Shown: in pieces, positions 1-10,433 of the stretch
Layout of the letters: each line of letters starts with the position of its first letter
How positions within the stretch are numbered: the stretch's first letter is position 1
Assembly (NCBI GenBank): GCA_008694505.1
Contig: VZDJ01000063.1
Coordinates: 1,597,654-1,661,653 of the forward strand
Direction of reading: 5' to 3'
From: Cyanoderma ruficeps
Lineage: Eukaryota > Chordata > Aves > Passeriformes > Timaliidae
DNA: 64,000 nt
Notes under the pieces: generated by a model
The model's database searches: none
Seen by the model: only the letters and a program-made list of their open reading frames with translations
Told to the model about the DNA's origin: nothing
Translations under genes and position numbers: made by a program

Positions 1-126
1 CTGTGGGAAAGGAGGAAAAGGCAAGGTGGGAGCTCTGTGTCCAGCTGGGAGCATCAGCCTCCCGTTCTGGAGAGGGTCTGAGGTGGCTCCTGCAGAAACC
101 TGCCCCATTCCTCGTCCTTTCCAAGG

Positions 127-277
127 CCCCTTCCCTTCCCTTCCCTTCCCNNNNNNNNNNNNNNNNNNNNNNNNNNNNNNNNNNNNNNNNNNNNNNNNNN
201 NNNNNNNNNNNNNNNNNNNNNNNNNNNNNNNNNNNNNNNNNNNNNNNNNNNNNNNNNNNNNNNNNNNNNNNNNNNNN
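127..277. repeat. (CCCTT)n microsatellite running into an assembly gap
   Basis: About four and a half TTCCC units (127-150) lead directly into 127 N (151-277). The right flank is not the same repeat, so the gap probably hides the rest of the array. The N length may be an assembler estimate. Confidence 0.9.
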
Positions 278-332
278 ATCCCACTTGTTGGGCCAGCAGG
301 AAAAAAAAAAAATCCTTCAGGATTACAAGAAC

Positions 333-402
333 GGGGTTTGGAGCAAGGTGGGATAGGATTTGGGATCCCTTCCAACCCAAACCACCCCGGATTCCATGAT
401 TC
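333..402 (+). mobile_element. CR1 LINE 3'-end fragment
   Basis: The stretch has the end typical of avian CR1: a 'ttggagcaaggtgg' segment, then 'cccttccaacccaaacca', then a degenerate 'attccatgattcc'. Only the last ~70 bp of the 3' end is present and no reading frame remains. CR1 elements are usually truncated at the 5' end, so a tail-only fragment is normal. The assignment is from memory of the family consensus. Confidence 0.7.
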
Positions 403-724
403 CCAAGCATGCCCAGAAATATCCCCCACAGCTGGGAAATGTGGAGGTACAAACCCCCTGCGGACAGATCCAGCAGCAGCTCAGAACCCCCTGCCCCAGC
501 CTGGGGGGTGGAATAAATCCAAGATTTAACAATCCAAGGATGGCAGCTCAGCTCTTCCAAAGGCACCGTGACCTGGGTGCAGCAGCCCTGGCACGGGGCC
601 ACGCCTGCACTCACTGGGATGGTTCTGGAAAACAGAGGAGGCTGAATGACATTTTTCATAGGAATATCTATTCTTTCCCTGTCCCCCAGCATGCTAAATT
701 CAACTTTGCTCCAGCCACGCCAGT
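403..724. other. Unique noncoding sequence
   Basis: I see no gene, recognisable repeat or RNA here. Open frames crossing it are short and do not resemble a known protein. Confidence 0.6.
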
Positions 725-1160
725 CCGGGCTTGTATTTTCATTTTCCAGCTGAGTTTTGGGATCGTTTATTAAGCCAGAAACAATTAAATCAAGTCCTAG
801 TGTAGCTGTTAATTATAAGGAAATAGAGACTTATTTCAATAATCCTACTGTTGTGTTCTGCTTTTCTTTTGAACTCCATTTTTTAATCAGATAGAAACAG
901 GAAATCGGGATGCTTGGAAGAATCTCAACATCCAGATTTCCAAGCCTGGTGCCTCTTTTCCTTTAAGCCTTAACCCAAAAGCTTTATTTTTAAAATTGCT
1001 CTCACTCTGTGGTATCTCTTCAGAGCTTCTGTTCCATTTGGCAACCTTAGCAGCTCATTAGGGCTTCTTGCTTTTATTTTGACTCGGGTAATGAGGGCTG
1101 TAAAGAATTGCGAGTCTCTATTGGTATTAATGAAAAGCAGAGTGCAAAGGGCAGAGCTGA
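725..1160. other. AT-rich unique block, possible conserved noncoding element
   Basis: Composition shifts to AT-rich, with several ATTA/TAAT cores and few simple repeats, between more G+C-rich flanks. Such blocks in bird intergenic DNA are often conserved enhancers, but conservation cannot be judged from one sequence. Confidence 0.3.
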
Positions 1161-1935
1161 TAAATCCCGCCCTGTGAACGGGCCGAGGGCGAAGCAGGAA
1201 AACATCTCCGGCAGGATTTAGCTCTAAGCTCCCTCAGCAGGGCCGGGCTTTGCCGGGGATGGTTTCTCTGGGGGGGATAAAATCATCCCCGCCGGGGTTG
1301 TCCCTTGTTTTTCAGCGGATTTGGCGCTGTCAGGGAAAGCACTTCCCAGCACCTCCCGTTTTTCCAGGCTGGCTGTGAGCAGCAGGTGGGTGAGCTGTGT
1401 CCCAGACTGAGCAGATGGCTCAGCTCTCCCTGCTCCTCAGGCTTCCACCTTGACTCAGGGCTTTGTTTTTTTCCAGGGTCAATCAGGGACGAGGAGGAGA
1501 ATCCCTCCCCTGCTGCCTTTCCCGGCGGGCCGTGTCCCGCCCTGCTGTCCCTGTGCATTCCCCACCTCTCTCCAGGGCAGGATTTCTCCTGCCTCACCTG
1601 GATTTCTCCCCGTTGCCATGGCAGAGGCTGCAGGCAAAGCTTGAAACCCTCTGCTGTCACCTCCAGAGCCTCTGAGTGAGTGTGGCTGCTCCTCCTGCAG
1701 CCCCTGCACATAAATATTTCATGTCTGCAGGCAGGAATCCATCGAGTGCCGCCGTGCCCTGACGAGGGCTGGGTCTGCAGGACTAAACCAGGCTCAGGGA
1801 TGGTGTCAAGGCCTGGCTTTGCTCCTCTGAACCCGCTGTTAAACCCAGCCTGGCACTGCCCACGTCGCTCTGTGCCCCCTAAAAATTCATCGTTTGCCAT
1901 TGCCACTGTTTCAAGGCTGGTCTGGCTCCAGAGAG
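1161..1935. other. G+C-richer noncoding sequence
   Basis: Open frames occur on both strands, overlapping each other, as expected from few stop codons in G+C-rich DNA. None looks like a known protein. CpG is not dense enough by eye to call an island. Confidence 0.5.
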
Positions 1936-1939
1936 ATCT

Positions 1940-2085
1940 AACAGAGAGGAGGTTTAGGTTGGAAAATAGGGAAAAATCCTTCCCTGTGAGGCTGGGGAGG
2001 CCCTGGAATGGATTTCCCCGGGCAGCTTTGGCAGCCCAGCCCTGGCAGTGCCCAAGGCCAGGCTGGAGGTGTCAATTCCAACCCA
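1940..2085 (+). mobile_element. CR1 LINE 3'-UTR fragment
   Basis: It follows the CR1 3' order: 'ggtttaggttggaaaatagg', a 'ccttccctgtgaggctgggg' segment, 'gcccaaggccaggctgga', and a final 'attccaaccca'. It is diverged, lacks the octamer tail, and is a truncated relic with no coding capacity. Confidence 0.75.
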
Positions 2086-3206
2086 GGACATTCCCTGAGT
2101 CTGGAATGGCTGGAACACCCTCCAAGCCGGGCTCACAGCTCCATGAGAGGAGTGTGAGCTGGTTTGGAAGGCTGCTGCTGGATTTGGCTCCTGTCAGGAG
2201 AGCTTTGGTCCCCATTTCCTCGGAGAGCCCACTCTGGTAACCCAGCCAAGAGCTCTGAGCATCCTCCTGCTGTTCCCATGGCAACAGGATGCCCGCTCAG
2301 TCATCCCAGGGACCTGCTCTGGGGACACCAGGGGGGCTGCTGGGGACACAGGCTCACCCCAGGACCTGCTGGACCCATCACAGGAGCCCTCACAGGGGTT
2401 TGGCGCTGCTGCTTGCCCAGGGAAAAGAGATCTGGGTTCCCTTTTCTGGGATGTGCCCCATGAAATTCCATTTTATGCCGCGTTTTAATGTGTGACATCT
2501 GTCCAGAGCTGCTCCACCACCTCCAGCTCCAGGAACCCTGGAGTTTTAGCTCCTCTTCTATTCCTATTCCATCACTTTGAAAGCATTCAACCAGCCTGGG
2601 AGTTGAGCTGGTTACGATCCCTCTAAAAAAAGCTTTTCAACAAACCTGACCTGGAAACGTGCTCGGGGAAAATCCCGTGGGCAAATCCAGAGGGTTTTTT
2701 TTTCCTGGGCTTTTCTCTCCTTCCTGCACACTTTGGTGCTGTTGTGCTGCTTCCAGGAACGCAGGATCAAAGCCGAGGGAAGCTGCTGCCTGCTCCTGGT
2801 GAATGGTGTTGGAGCATCAGCCCAGCCCTCAGCCCAGCTCCGGGCTGCCAGGAATTCAGGAATTATTTCGGTCACTCATCCAGCAATTCCTGGAGTGCTT
2901 TCCTCCTGTAGAGGATTCTTCCTCTCTGCTTTAACTCCCTCACTGCTGGCATTAAATAAAACCTCCAGGAGGTGAAGGGTGGCTCTGGAGAATTCTTTCT
3001 TTAGGGGATTTATCCCAGCAGGCACAAATCCCAAAGGTTTGGTAGAGCTGATTTTTTTTTTCAGATTTTTTTGGAGTTTTCTGGTGCTTTATAGGAAAAA
3101 AATGCCCATTTTGATGGGAAAAATGGTGAGGAGGAAGAAACAGGAGACATCCCAGGTTGTGTTTGTAGGGCACTCAGCTCAAATCTGGGATGGCTGGAAC
3201 CTCCTG
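2086..3206. other. Unique noncoding sequence
   Basis: No gene or clear repeat was found. Short homopolymers lie near 2693-2703 and 3051-3062 (T runs). The open frames are short and in conflicting frames. Confidence 0.5.
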
Positions 3207-3262
3207 TGCTGGGAAAACAAAGTTATTGATTCATTGGTGGTGCTTGAATTGGAACAGATTAA
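3207..3262 (+). repeat. Dispersed repeat, copy A (paired with 6689-6740)
   Basis: About 55 bp, including the core 'gggaaaacaaagttattgat', recurs at 6689-6740 with a few substitutions. Weaker similarity may continue some 40 bp downstream around a 'gggatat' motif. I do not recognise the family. Two diverged copies 3.5 kb apart in the same orientation suggest an old interspersed element or a local segmental copy. Confidence 0.6.
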
Positions 3263-3626
3263 TTGTCAAGCCCCTGTTCTGACAGAAATCTTGGGATATA
3301 TCCCGGCCTGAGGATTCCTTTGTGTTCTCCAAGGAAAAACTCGGGGGGAAAGAGGCTGGAACGTGAACCAGACCAATCCAGATTTGTCCTGCACAGGGAG
3401 GATTCGCAGCTGGGTGAAATCATTCCATGGAAAATGCTGGAATTGTGCTGGAGGTGCTGGAATTTCGGGATTTGAGCAGCCTGAATTGGAGCTGAATGAT
3501 CCTTCCTGGCCTTAAAAACCCAGGAATTTACCCCAGCACAGGAAATAGAGGCTTTCACTTGATTTTTCAGGAGGGTTTTTTTTTGATCCTGGACTTGTTT
3601 TTTCCCTAATTCTTTGTTCTGCTTGG
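3263..3626. other. Unique noncoding sequence
   Basis: Nothing recognisable; a short T run lies near 3578-3585. Confidence 0.45.
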
Positions 3627-3652
3627 CTCCATCCATCCATCCATCCATCCAT
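3627..3652. repeat. (ATCC)n microsatellite
   Basis: About six tandem ATCC tetramers, perfect from 3631 to 3650. Confidence 0.95.
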
Positions 3653-4254
3653 TTCCAAATCTAATAAGATATTCCATTAAAAAGATGCATTTGCATCCCG
3701 GGCTGAGGCAGCATTAATATTAAAAGTGTGTTGGATGCCGGAGTTTGTGGGATTGCAAACACTCCCCGGAGCCGCCGGTGCTGGATAAACCCTTCTGGAA
3801 AGGAGGAAAGGAGCTGTTCCCGCAGGCAGCGGCCAATTCCACTGGGACAGGGGTTATTTTCCATGGGAAGGGAGGGANTTTTCTGTCATCTCTAAAGGCA
3901 GGGACGGCGCCACTGTCCCAGAATTGTAATAACTTATCTCTCCTTGTTCCCTTTGTGTCAGGTGTTATTGTTAATCCTTATCAAGCTGTTGAGGGGGAGG
4001 AAATTAAAAGGTCTGAAGGGACTGAAACTCAGAAAAAAAATGTACTTTGGTCACAAGCAGAAGCAAAAAAAAACCAAAAAAAGATCATGTATAAGATTGA
4101 GAAGTATACTTCAAACTGATTTCTTTTATTTTTGGAAATAAGCAGTACAGAAGCCAAAAAAAAAAAAAACCCAAAAAAATAAAAAGGAAATTCTCCCTTT
4201 ATCCCCAAAAATGCTGGGAACCACAGCAAACCCCAGACAGGGCAATTCAGTGCA
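3653..4254. other. Noncoding sequence with A-rich runs and one ambiguous base
   Basis: A single N lies at 3878. A perfect octamer ATTTGCAT occurs at 3689-3696 inside a near-palindrome. A-rich runs around 4034-4082 and 4157-4186 could be decayed retroposon tails, but no element body is recognisable upstream. Confidence 0.4.
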
Positions 4255-4520
4255 GCATGAAATCGCAGAGTTAAATATATTTAACTGCAAAGAAGTTATT
4301 TGAAGTTGCTGTGAATAAATAATGGATTTCAGTTTTCATAAACAACTCGTTTTCCTTCGCAGAAAGCACCCAGAGCAAATGTTGCTCCGAAATTGTTTAA
4401 TTACCGAGCCTCGCGCTGAGTTATTTGCTGTGAACTTTCCTCCTTTCAGCATCTTCCCCTCGTAGATTAAATCTCATTTTCCCACTCAAATGCTGGGCTG
4501 TGAATGGAATCAGCACTTTC
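4255..4520. other. AT-rich unique block, possible conserved noncoding element
   Basis: The block has repeated TTAA/ATTTA cores, a small palindromic 'taaatatattta' and no simple-sequence array. It contrasts with the repeat-rich DNA downstream. Regulatory function is inferred from composition only. Confidence 0.3.
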
Positions 4521-4911
4521 TGTATTTAGAATGGAACTGGGTTGCTGCATTATTAAAAGAGGGATCAGATAGGAAAGGAAAATAAAAAAAATGGGGTTTT
4601 TGAGGAATCCTGGAGCTTTTCTGTTTCTTGTTTTCAGAAACGCCTTTCAGTCCGAGCACGAGGAGCGGGGCCAGTCGTTCTCCAGCTGCAAAAGGAAAAG
4701 GAATTTTGCTCCAGTCCCATGTCCGTGACCTTGTCCAGCTCCTCATAAAATGGGATTTATTCAACACCGTCCCAGGCTTTGACCTGAAAGGTTAATTTTA
4801 ACCAAACCGGCCAATTTACCTTTAATGGGATTTTATTGGCACCCAAATAGGGATCAATAGGAATTCTCCATTACTGGGCTTGTAAAACCAGCGCCAAAAA
4901 TAGAAATAAAT
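4521..4911. other. Unique noncoding sequence
   Basis: No gene or repeat is recognisable. Confidence 0.45.
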
Positions 4912-5397
4912 AGCTCTGAAAAGTTGTGTGTTCCCCCCCGAAAAGTTGTGGTTTTCTCCTTGAAAACTTGTGGGTTTCCCTCCGAAAACTGTGTTTTTCC
5001 CTCTGAAAAGTTGTGTTTTCCCTCTCAAAATGTGTTTTCCTCTCTGAAAAGTTGTGTTTTCCCTTTCAAAATGTGTTTTCCTCTCTGAAATGTGGTGTTT
5101 TCGCTCTGAAAATTGTGTTTTCCTTCTGAAAAGCTGTGGTTTCCCTCTGAAAAGTTGTGTTTTCACTCTGAAAATTGTGTTTTCCTTCTGAAAAGCTGTG
5201 GTTTCCCTCTGAAAATTGTGTTTTCCCTCTGAAACGTTGTGTTTTCGCTCTAAAAATTGTGTTTTCCCTCTGAAATGTTGTGTTTTCCCTCTGAAAAGTT
5301 GTGTTTTCCCTCCGAAAACGTGTGGTTTTCTCCCTGAAAAGTTGTGTTTTTCCTCCGAAAACTGTGTTTTTCCCTCTCAAAAGTTGTGTTTTCCTGT
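4912..5397. repeat. 21-bp minisatellite, about 22 imperfect units
   Basis: A tandem array of a 21-bp unit close to 'ctctgaaaagttgtgttttcc'-like sequence (key parts: 'ctctgaaaa', 'gttgtg', 'ttttcc'). Some units are one or two bases shorter or carry 'caaaat' in place of 'gaaaag'. Because 21 is seven codons, frames remain open and translate to a seven-residue repeat on the minus strand; that is a by-product and not evidence of a gene. Variation is spread through the array rather than confined to its ends. Confidence 0.95.
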
Positions 5398-5906
5398 CTC
5401 CTCCCCTCTCTGTGTGGCTCCTGCCACTCTTCACGTCTCCATTTTGCAACATCGCTAAATCCCCAGTGACAAATCTCCTCCAAACCCTGCTCCTAAACGT
5501 TTCTCTGCTGCCATAAATCCAGAGGAGCAGATTGGAGAGGGGGAAAAACCGCAGCAAACCCGGGAGATAAGGGGCTGAACAAGCCACCAGGTGTTGGATC
5601 ATCCCTCACCTGCTGCCAGAGCAAACAAACCTTTTTCCTTTTTTTTTTTTTTAAAAATAACTAAATGGACGACGTGTCCTTTTCATCTGCTTTATCTTGT
5701 CTGCTCCGAGCTGGGAGATTCATAACCGGCTCTCCTCGGGCCTCGTAAATTGTTTCTATTATTCATGATTAAAGTCCCGAGCAGAAGGTTCTTGCATATA
5801 TCAGCAGACACTTGTTAGAGACGTCCTGGTGTTATTAAGACATAGATTCAGCCAAAGGTCGTTAGGAGAGCGTCCAAATGGAAATTGCACGTGGGAGGCA
5901 GAGGGG
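5398..5906. other. Noncoding sequence with a poly-T run and a short AT-rich block
   Basis: A T-rich run lies at 5631-5653. The stretch 5745-5820 is AT-rich with 'ttcatgattaaag' and 'tgcatatatcag', and looks like a short conserved-type segment. No gene is seen. Confidence 0.4.
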
Positions 5907-6411
5907 GAAATTAGGGCTGAATGTAAAATAGGAGAGGGGAAGTGTCACTGGGAAGCAGAGCAGGACAGAAAAGGGGACAAAAGGGGATGGTTTTGGGGCA
6001 GGGGGACAGTTTTGGGGCAGGGAAAAAGAGGGAGGAGTTGCAGCACGTCACTGTCCCCTCCTGGGAAAGATGACACGGGGGACAGAGGAGAAATCAGGGC
6101 TGAATATAAAATGGAAATGTCGCTGGGAAGCAGAACAGGACCAAAAAGGGGACAGGGGGACGGTTTTGGGGCAAGGGGACAGTTTTGGGACAGGGGAAAA
6201 GAGGGAAAAGCTTCAGCACATCACTGTCCCCTCCTGATAAAGATCACACAGGGGACAGAGGAGAAATCAGGGCTGAATATAAAATGGAAGTGTTGCTGGG
6301 AAGCAGAGCAGGACCAAAAAGGGGATAAGGGGACAGTTTTGGGGCAAGGGGACAGTTTTGGGGCAGGGGAAAAGAGGGAAAACCTCAGCACATCACCATC
6401 CCCTCCTGGTG
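5907..6411. repeat. Three tandem copies of a ~150-183 bp unit
   Basis: Copies start at 5907, 6090 and 6263, each opening with 'gaaat(t/c)agggctgaat'. Each then has 'gctgggaagcagagcagga' (with variants), a G-rich stretch with 'ggacagttttggggca', and 'catcactgtcccctcctg' near the end. Offsets are 183 and 173 bp, and the third copy is cut short by about 25 bp. Copies 2 and 3 are closer to each other than to copy 1. A plus-strand open frame runs through all three because the sequence is purine-rich and short of stop codons. Confidence 0.9.
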
Positions 6412-6688
6412 GAGTTTAACCCCCAAAACCCCACTTAGCTGGCTCCAAGCATCTTTAAGATGGGCTTTATCAGGGCAAATATGAAAATTTAAAACTAGAG
6501 CTCGTCCCTGACGTCCAACACAAACCCCTCCACGCCTGGCAGGAATATCCAGATGTCCAAAGGCCCACCGAGGCTGTGCCTGCCATTCCAAGCCTCAGCA
6601 TGCAGCTGGGGACCTGCAGGATGTGGAATGTCTGGCCCAGACGAGCCCTCCAAGCTCTGCCGACCCCCTCCCGTTCCAGCTGAGGGGG
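6412..6688. other. Unique noncoding sequence
   Basis: Nothing recognisable between the tandem copies and the dispersed repeat. Confidence 0.45.
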
Positions 6689-6740
6689 TGCTGGGAAAAC
6701 AAAGTTATTGATTCGCTGGTGGTGGTTTAATTGGGACAGA
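6689..6740 (+). repeat. Dispersed repeat, copy B (paired with 3207-3262)
   Basis: It shares 'gggaaaacaaagttattgat' and 'ttaattgggacaga'-type sequence with copy A in the same orientation. Differences are a few point changes, so the copies are clearly related but not recent. Confidence 0.6.
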
Positions 6741-6880
6741 TCCACAGGGCAGGAATGGCTGCAGCTCCCAGGGGTCCCGGGGGATATCCAGGCAGGTGCA
6801 TTTGTCACGGGCTTGGCTAATTTGGAGATCTATAAGGAGGAGTCTGAAGGGGAAATAAAGGGTATTGAGAGACAAGGAGC

Positions 6881-7200
6881 AGATTCTCATATCTGAGAGC
6901 AGATTCCCACACCTGGGAGCAGATTCCTGCACCTGGGAGCAGATTCTCACACCTGGGAGCAGATTTCCATATCTGGGAGCAGATTCCCACATCTGAAAGC
7001 AGATTTCCACATCTGGGAGCAGATTCTCACATCTGAGAGCAGATTCCCACATCTGGGAGCAGATCCCCACATCTGGGAGCAGATTCCCACATCTGGGAGC
7101 AGATCCCCACATCTGAGAGCAGATTCTCACATCTGGGAGCAGATTCCCACATCTGGGAGCAGATTCCCACCCCTGGGTGCAGATTCCCAGCCCTGGGAGC
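6881..7200. repeat. 20-bp minisatellite, 16 units without length change
   Basis: Sixteen consecutive 20-bp units of the form 'agattcccacatctgggagc', with no insertions or deletions across 320 bp. Changes are mainly C/T or A/G transitions (ttc/tct, cat/cac, ggg/gag). A degenerate half unit precedes (near 6876) and follows (7201-7206). Constant length with point variation suggests unequal exchange in register rather than slippage. Confidence 0.97.
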
Positions 7201-8064
7201 AGTTCCTGCCTGCCGAGCCCCCCCGCGTGTGTTTTGGGACGTGTTTCTGTGTCCCTGGAAACAGCCCCTGTCGGGTGTCGGGCGGAATCTTTAATTGGCA
7301 AAGGATCGTCTGCGTCCCAAAAAATGACGATTCAAAAAAACTTAACTCCAGTCAAACCCGACCTCGGAAAGGACCAAACCCTCCTGGTGCAGCGGTGGAG
7401 CCTGTCCCTGTGTGCCGTGGGAACGGCCCCTGCCCTGCCCCAGCTCCCTGGGGGTGACTCCTCAGCCCCCAGAGTGCCCAGCCCCAGCCCCTGCTCCCTT
7501 TTGTGCCCGGGAAATGACATCTGACAGCGGCTGACAGCGCTGAGCCCCTGGGGAGCCGCTGTCCTGGCGGGCTCAGCAGCGTTTTCCCACCTCAGCCACG
7601 GGCCAGGGACAATTCCCACACAGGGACCCGGCTGATGTTCCCAGGTTTGGGGGCAGGTCAGAGAAATGTGGTTTTTAATGGCAGGCATGACCTTGGGCTG
7701 ACCACCCCGATGGCACTTCTGCTCTGAATGTGTCTTAGGTGTTTAATTAAAGAGTTTGCCTGGCCTAGGAGCCCAAGAAGCCAAAAATAGATGGGTGAGG
7801 AGCAGAGACCCAGCCCAGCTTCTGCTTCAGCAGGAGGAGAAGTGCTCCCAGTGAGTCGGGATCTCAAACAGCACTGTGGAATTTAAATTTAAAAAATAAA
7901 GAAAAAAAAAGGAAAGGATTCCCATTCCCTCTTAAAAGGTGACATCACCTTCTTTTCTGGACTTTTTCCCTGCACAAAAGGCTGTTTTTAAGGCCCTGGT
8001 GGTGTTGGCACAGGCGTGGTGGTGGTGAGAATTAACAGACACCCCACTGACAGCCAGCCATTGT
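7201..8064. other. Noncoding sequence, G+C-rich then AT-rich
   Basis: 7201-7650 is G+C-rich with overlapping open frames and no recognisable protein. A-rich sequence lies at 7882-7915. No gene is supported. Confidence 0.45.
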
Positions 8065-8280
8065 CTACGGCCCCTTCCTAATGTGATTTAACAAAACTGC
8101 CAGCAAGTCAAAATTAATGCAAATGAGTGCAAATTCACATATTCCAAAAGGATTAGAATATCATTAATGTGGGCATTAAATATTTAAACAATATCTCTAT
8201 GAAAGAATTATGAGCTTTCAAAGCTTGTCTGTGTTTTATGACCACATTAAAGCAGTTGTAATGACATCTTCTATGCTGGG
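8065..8280. promoter_or_regulatory. Putative enhancer-like AT-rich block with octamer
   Basis: A compact AT-rich stretch carries a perfect octamer ATGCAAAT (8117-8124), which is the POU/OCT binding consensus. Several TAAT/ATTA homeodomain cores lie near it, for example around 8114, 8163 and 8176. It holds no repeats. Density and clustering resemble vertebrate conserved noncoding enhancers. Conservation, activity and target gene are unknown. Confidence 0.35.
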
Positions 8281-8335
8281 ACTTGGAATTATCCTTTTTT
8301 TTTTTTGAAAGGATCGTCGTGGCCAGAGCCCCCAG

Positions 8336-8980
8336 TGTCCCCCCAGGTCGTGGTGTCCCTGGGTGTTGTTATCCAGAGCTCAGCTCCGGGGGATGTGGCG
8401 GGGTGGGAGTGGCAGGAAGGTGGCTGTGAATGTGAAACCCAACCAACATCCCCAGCAGAGCTCCCCGGGGTCATTCCTCTTCTGTCCTGGAGTCAGAGCT
8501 CATCCCTGGCCTTTATCTGATGTGGTTTTATACTACAGCGACACAGACTCTGACCTTCAGAAGGCTGAAATGACTTTTTTTTAAATTTTTTTGGGATGTG
8601 CCCTCTTTATATACTATTTTACGCAGACCAATTTGATTGGTGACACAAAGGTAAACCTTTTTCCTTCCATTGGTCAGAGCAGAGTCTGAGTTTTCTGCCT
8701 TCTGTCTTCGTGCTGTACATTCTCACGCAGCTTCATCTAAACAATGTGTATTTTTAGAATGTTTACATCCTTCTCCTCTGAGAGAAGAGATGATTGATGG
8801 TGATGTCACCATCCAGGTTGGAGAGGTGGTGACCTGTGCAGCCAATCTCTTGACCTCTGTACAAATGTATATAAATGGAGTCAGGTTTTTGAATTAAAGA
8901 GTTTGTTCCCTTGAACTGCTGCTGGTGGCCTCATCTTTCTGTCCCTAAAGTTGGGACACTCCCAGCCTCGGCGATCGACA
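8336..8980 (+). mobile_element. Probable solo LTR of an endogenous retrovirus
   Basis: The 3' half has LTR architecture: a TATA-like 'tatataaatgg' (8869-8879), an AATTAAAG-type polyadenylation signal about 20 bp later, then a U5-like stretch ending 'gatcgaca' at 8980. The short LTR at 49104-49276 ends similarly ('atcgcgaca'). A 'ccag' directly before TGT at 8336 matches 'ccag' after 8980, giving a possible 4-bp target duplication. The 5' boundary is weak because TG and CCAG are common. No gag, pol or env remnant adjoins it. Confidence 0.55.
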
Positions 8981-10373
8981 CCAGAGGGACATGAAGAAGA
9001 AGTCCCTCGTAGGAAAAGGAATTAATAACATAGGTACAGTTTACAAAAGCACTTTTCTTATTTACAGAAAATTCTCTGGGAAAAGAATTTCAGAAAACCA
9101 AAACGCCTCGGGCACAAAACCAGGGCTACATTTATCCACGGGGGATTGAACTGCTGGAGAGCTGGGAAGGTGCTCCTGGCTGGGGGGGATCCTGTCCCTA
9201 CAAACAGTGCAGGAATTCCCAGAGCTTCGTTCCCTCTGCTTTGCCAACGGCTCATTCTGTGCTTCATCTCCACGGGATCTCTTCAGGCAGGGCCATGCAT
9301 GGACATGGATCTCCTGCCTCATGGAATTAGTCTGATCCATGCTTTATTTTCATATCTGACACCCCGACCTGCAGCTGCTACTCTGCTTTCCCACCTGAGC
9401 CAAATTTAAGTGATAAAACACAGGCACGTTCCATGGCCAGCTGCAGTGAAGAGTTCTGGGTTTTTTGGGAAAAATTTGATGGAAAGTCTTCCCAGTTTCA
9501 GGTACAGGAGCAGAAAGACTTGGAGAATGTCTCAGCTGAGAGAGGAGCTTGCAGGAAGAACAGATGACCATGATTAGATGGAGACAGGTGGGGACTTATT
9601 TGAGTGGCAAATGTAAAATGAAGATGAACTTTGATATTCCCAGAGAAGGTTGAGCATATCCTGAGCCAGTCAGGCCTTTCCCTGGCTCTCCATGAGAACA
9701 GGAGCTCATCAGGATAACTAAAAGGATCCAAAATTCAAATATTTGGGATGGGCCAACACCCACAATGATGTTTTGCAGCCCAGGAGGGCTGTGACAGGCA
9801 GGCCTGCCATGGCATCTGAGCTCAGCTCTCCACTCCTGGTACAAAACACTTCTCCTGTGCCATTTCCAGCAGTGCCATGCGTGCCTAACAAAGGGATTAA
9901 AATTAAAAAATCAAAGGGAATCAAGTGCGTGATTCCTCTCAGGGAGTGGAGAGGGGAGTGAAGGAGCCACTTGTGTGGCTCAGTGTGTTTTTTGAGGAGC
10001 TCTCTGGCCCAGTGGGGAGGATTGCTTGGGAGAGAGGCACGGATGCAGAGCAGGGGGAAGATCTTTGGGGAGGGCAGGGAATTGTTCTCCAGCCTCTCCA
10101 GCCTTTGCTGCCGAGGCACTCGGCTCTGCCAAGTGCTGGAAACTGGCAGTGGGGAGTGCAGGGGGACAGAGTAAGATGATTTCCCCAACACTCTGTTCCT
10201 CCAAGCTCTGCTTCTCCTCACAGCTCCCTTCGAGGGTTTAAAAGAAATTGGGCCAGGACCTTGGATTGAGACAGTGTCACTGGAATGAGGCAGGGGACAG
10301 GGACAGGATGATCCCTGTGGGTCCCTCCCAGCTGAGGATTTTCCAGGAGTGTTCCTGTGCTGGAGAACAGCAG
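8981..10373. other. Unique noncoding sequence
   Basis: No gene or recognisable mobile element. Open frames overlap on both strands without similarity to any protein I know. A short A-rich stretch lies at 9899-9922. Confidence 0.45.
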
Positions 10374-10433
10374 CTTTTTTTCCATAGGGATTTTTCCACA
10401 GGGATTTTTCCATAGGGATTTTTCCATAGGGAT
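10374..10433. repeat. 15-bp tandem repeat, four units
   Basis: Four units of the form 'tttttccatagggat', one with 'cacag' in place of 'catag'. Confidence 0.9.

Noticed and set aside
1161..1300. Possible CpG island/promoter
   Set aside because: CpG pairs are present but not dense enough over 200 bp by eye, and no transcript features follow.
5829..6419. 196-codon plus-strand frame
   Set aside because: It lies on three tandem ~175-bp copies of purine-rich sequence; length comes from lack of stops, not a recognisable protein.
6881..7200. CRISPR-like regular array
   Set aside because: Units are directly adjacent with no spacers, and the genome is a vertebrate; it is a minisatellite.
6705..7301. 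198-codon minus-strand frame with Cys/Trp-rich repeats
   Set aside because: It is a translation of the 20-bp array; three units make 20 codons, so a stop-free frame persists.
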